In this document: in pieces, positions 5,519 through 5,525 of the stretch
Position numbering within the stretch: the first letter of the stretch is position 1
Layout of the letters: each line of letters begins with the position of its first letter
Source of the DNA: RGIG3872 sp045660245
GTDB taxonomy: Bacteria; Bacillota; Clostridia; Christensenellales; UBA1242
DNA: 5,525 bases
Reading direction: 5' to 3'
NCBI GenBank assembly: GCA_045660245.1
Contig: JAZRDJ010000095.1
Span: 1-5,525 of the forward strand
Program-made: the position numbers and the translations under genes
Notes under the pieces: model-generated
The model's input: only the letters and a program-made list of their open reading frames with translations
What the model was told of the DNA's origin: nothing
Database searches by the model: none

Positions 5519-5525
5519 GATTCAA

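Noticed and set aside
1..5525. Mobile elements, CRISPR arrays, tRNA/rRNA genes, phage or defence genes
   Set aside because: Reading both strands showed no transposase, spaced direct repeats, cloverleaf or integrase; all long stretches are explained by housekeeping genes.

Overview
The window is AT-rich (roughly 35-40% GC by eye) chromosomal DNA from a bacterium. It is densely packed with housekeeping genes that use the standard genetic code, with TAA or TAG stops and TGG for tryptophan. The gene content and family flavours point to a low-GC Firmicute, most likely Clostridia-like. The indicators are a YlbJ-type membrane protein, a clostridial-type coiled-coil protein beside rsmD, a DHFR with Tyr instead of the usual Trp, and a 'PCAY'-type thymidylate synthase. 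This lineage assignment is inferred from memory of the families, not from a search.

Layout from right to left on the minus strand: folD (4673-5518), thyA (3819-4649) and folA (3303-3800) form a tight folate/thymidylate operon with gaps of 23 and 18 nt. A textbook intrinsic terminator (about 3263-3289) closes it 16 nt after the folA stop. A second minus-strand unit follows: alr (2147-3214), rsmD (1605-2156, overlapping alr by 10 nt) and a coiled-coil 'ATPase-like' protein (1126-1593, 11 nt after rsmD). Its best terminator (1036-1075) lies inside the 3' end of the convergent plus-strand gene. That gene is a YlbJ-like multi-pass membrane protein (86-1129), which shares 4 nt tail-to-tail with the coiled-coil gene. 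Positions 1-85 are AT-rich with no gene visible.

How the genes work together: FolD makes and interconverts 5,10-methylene-tetrahydrofolate. ThyA spends it to methylate dUMP to dTMP, releasing dihydrofolate. FolA reduces dihydrofolate back to tetrahydrofolate. The second unit mixes cell-wall precursor supply (Alr, D-alanine), 16S rRNA modification (RsmD) and a coiled-coil protein of unknown role.

I see no mobile element, CRISPR array, tRNA, rRNA or defence system. I do not believe the window holds a novel system. The points worth a second look are the terminator nested in ylbJ coding sequence, the terminator that decides the alr start, the apparent absence of coaD from its usual place, and several active-site substitutions in Alr.
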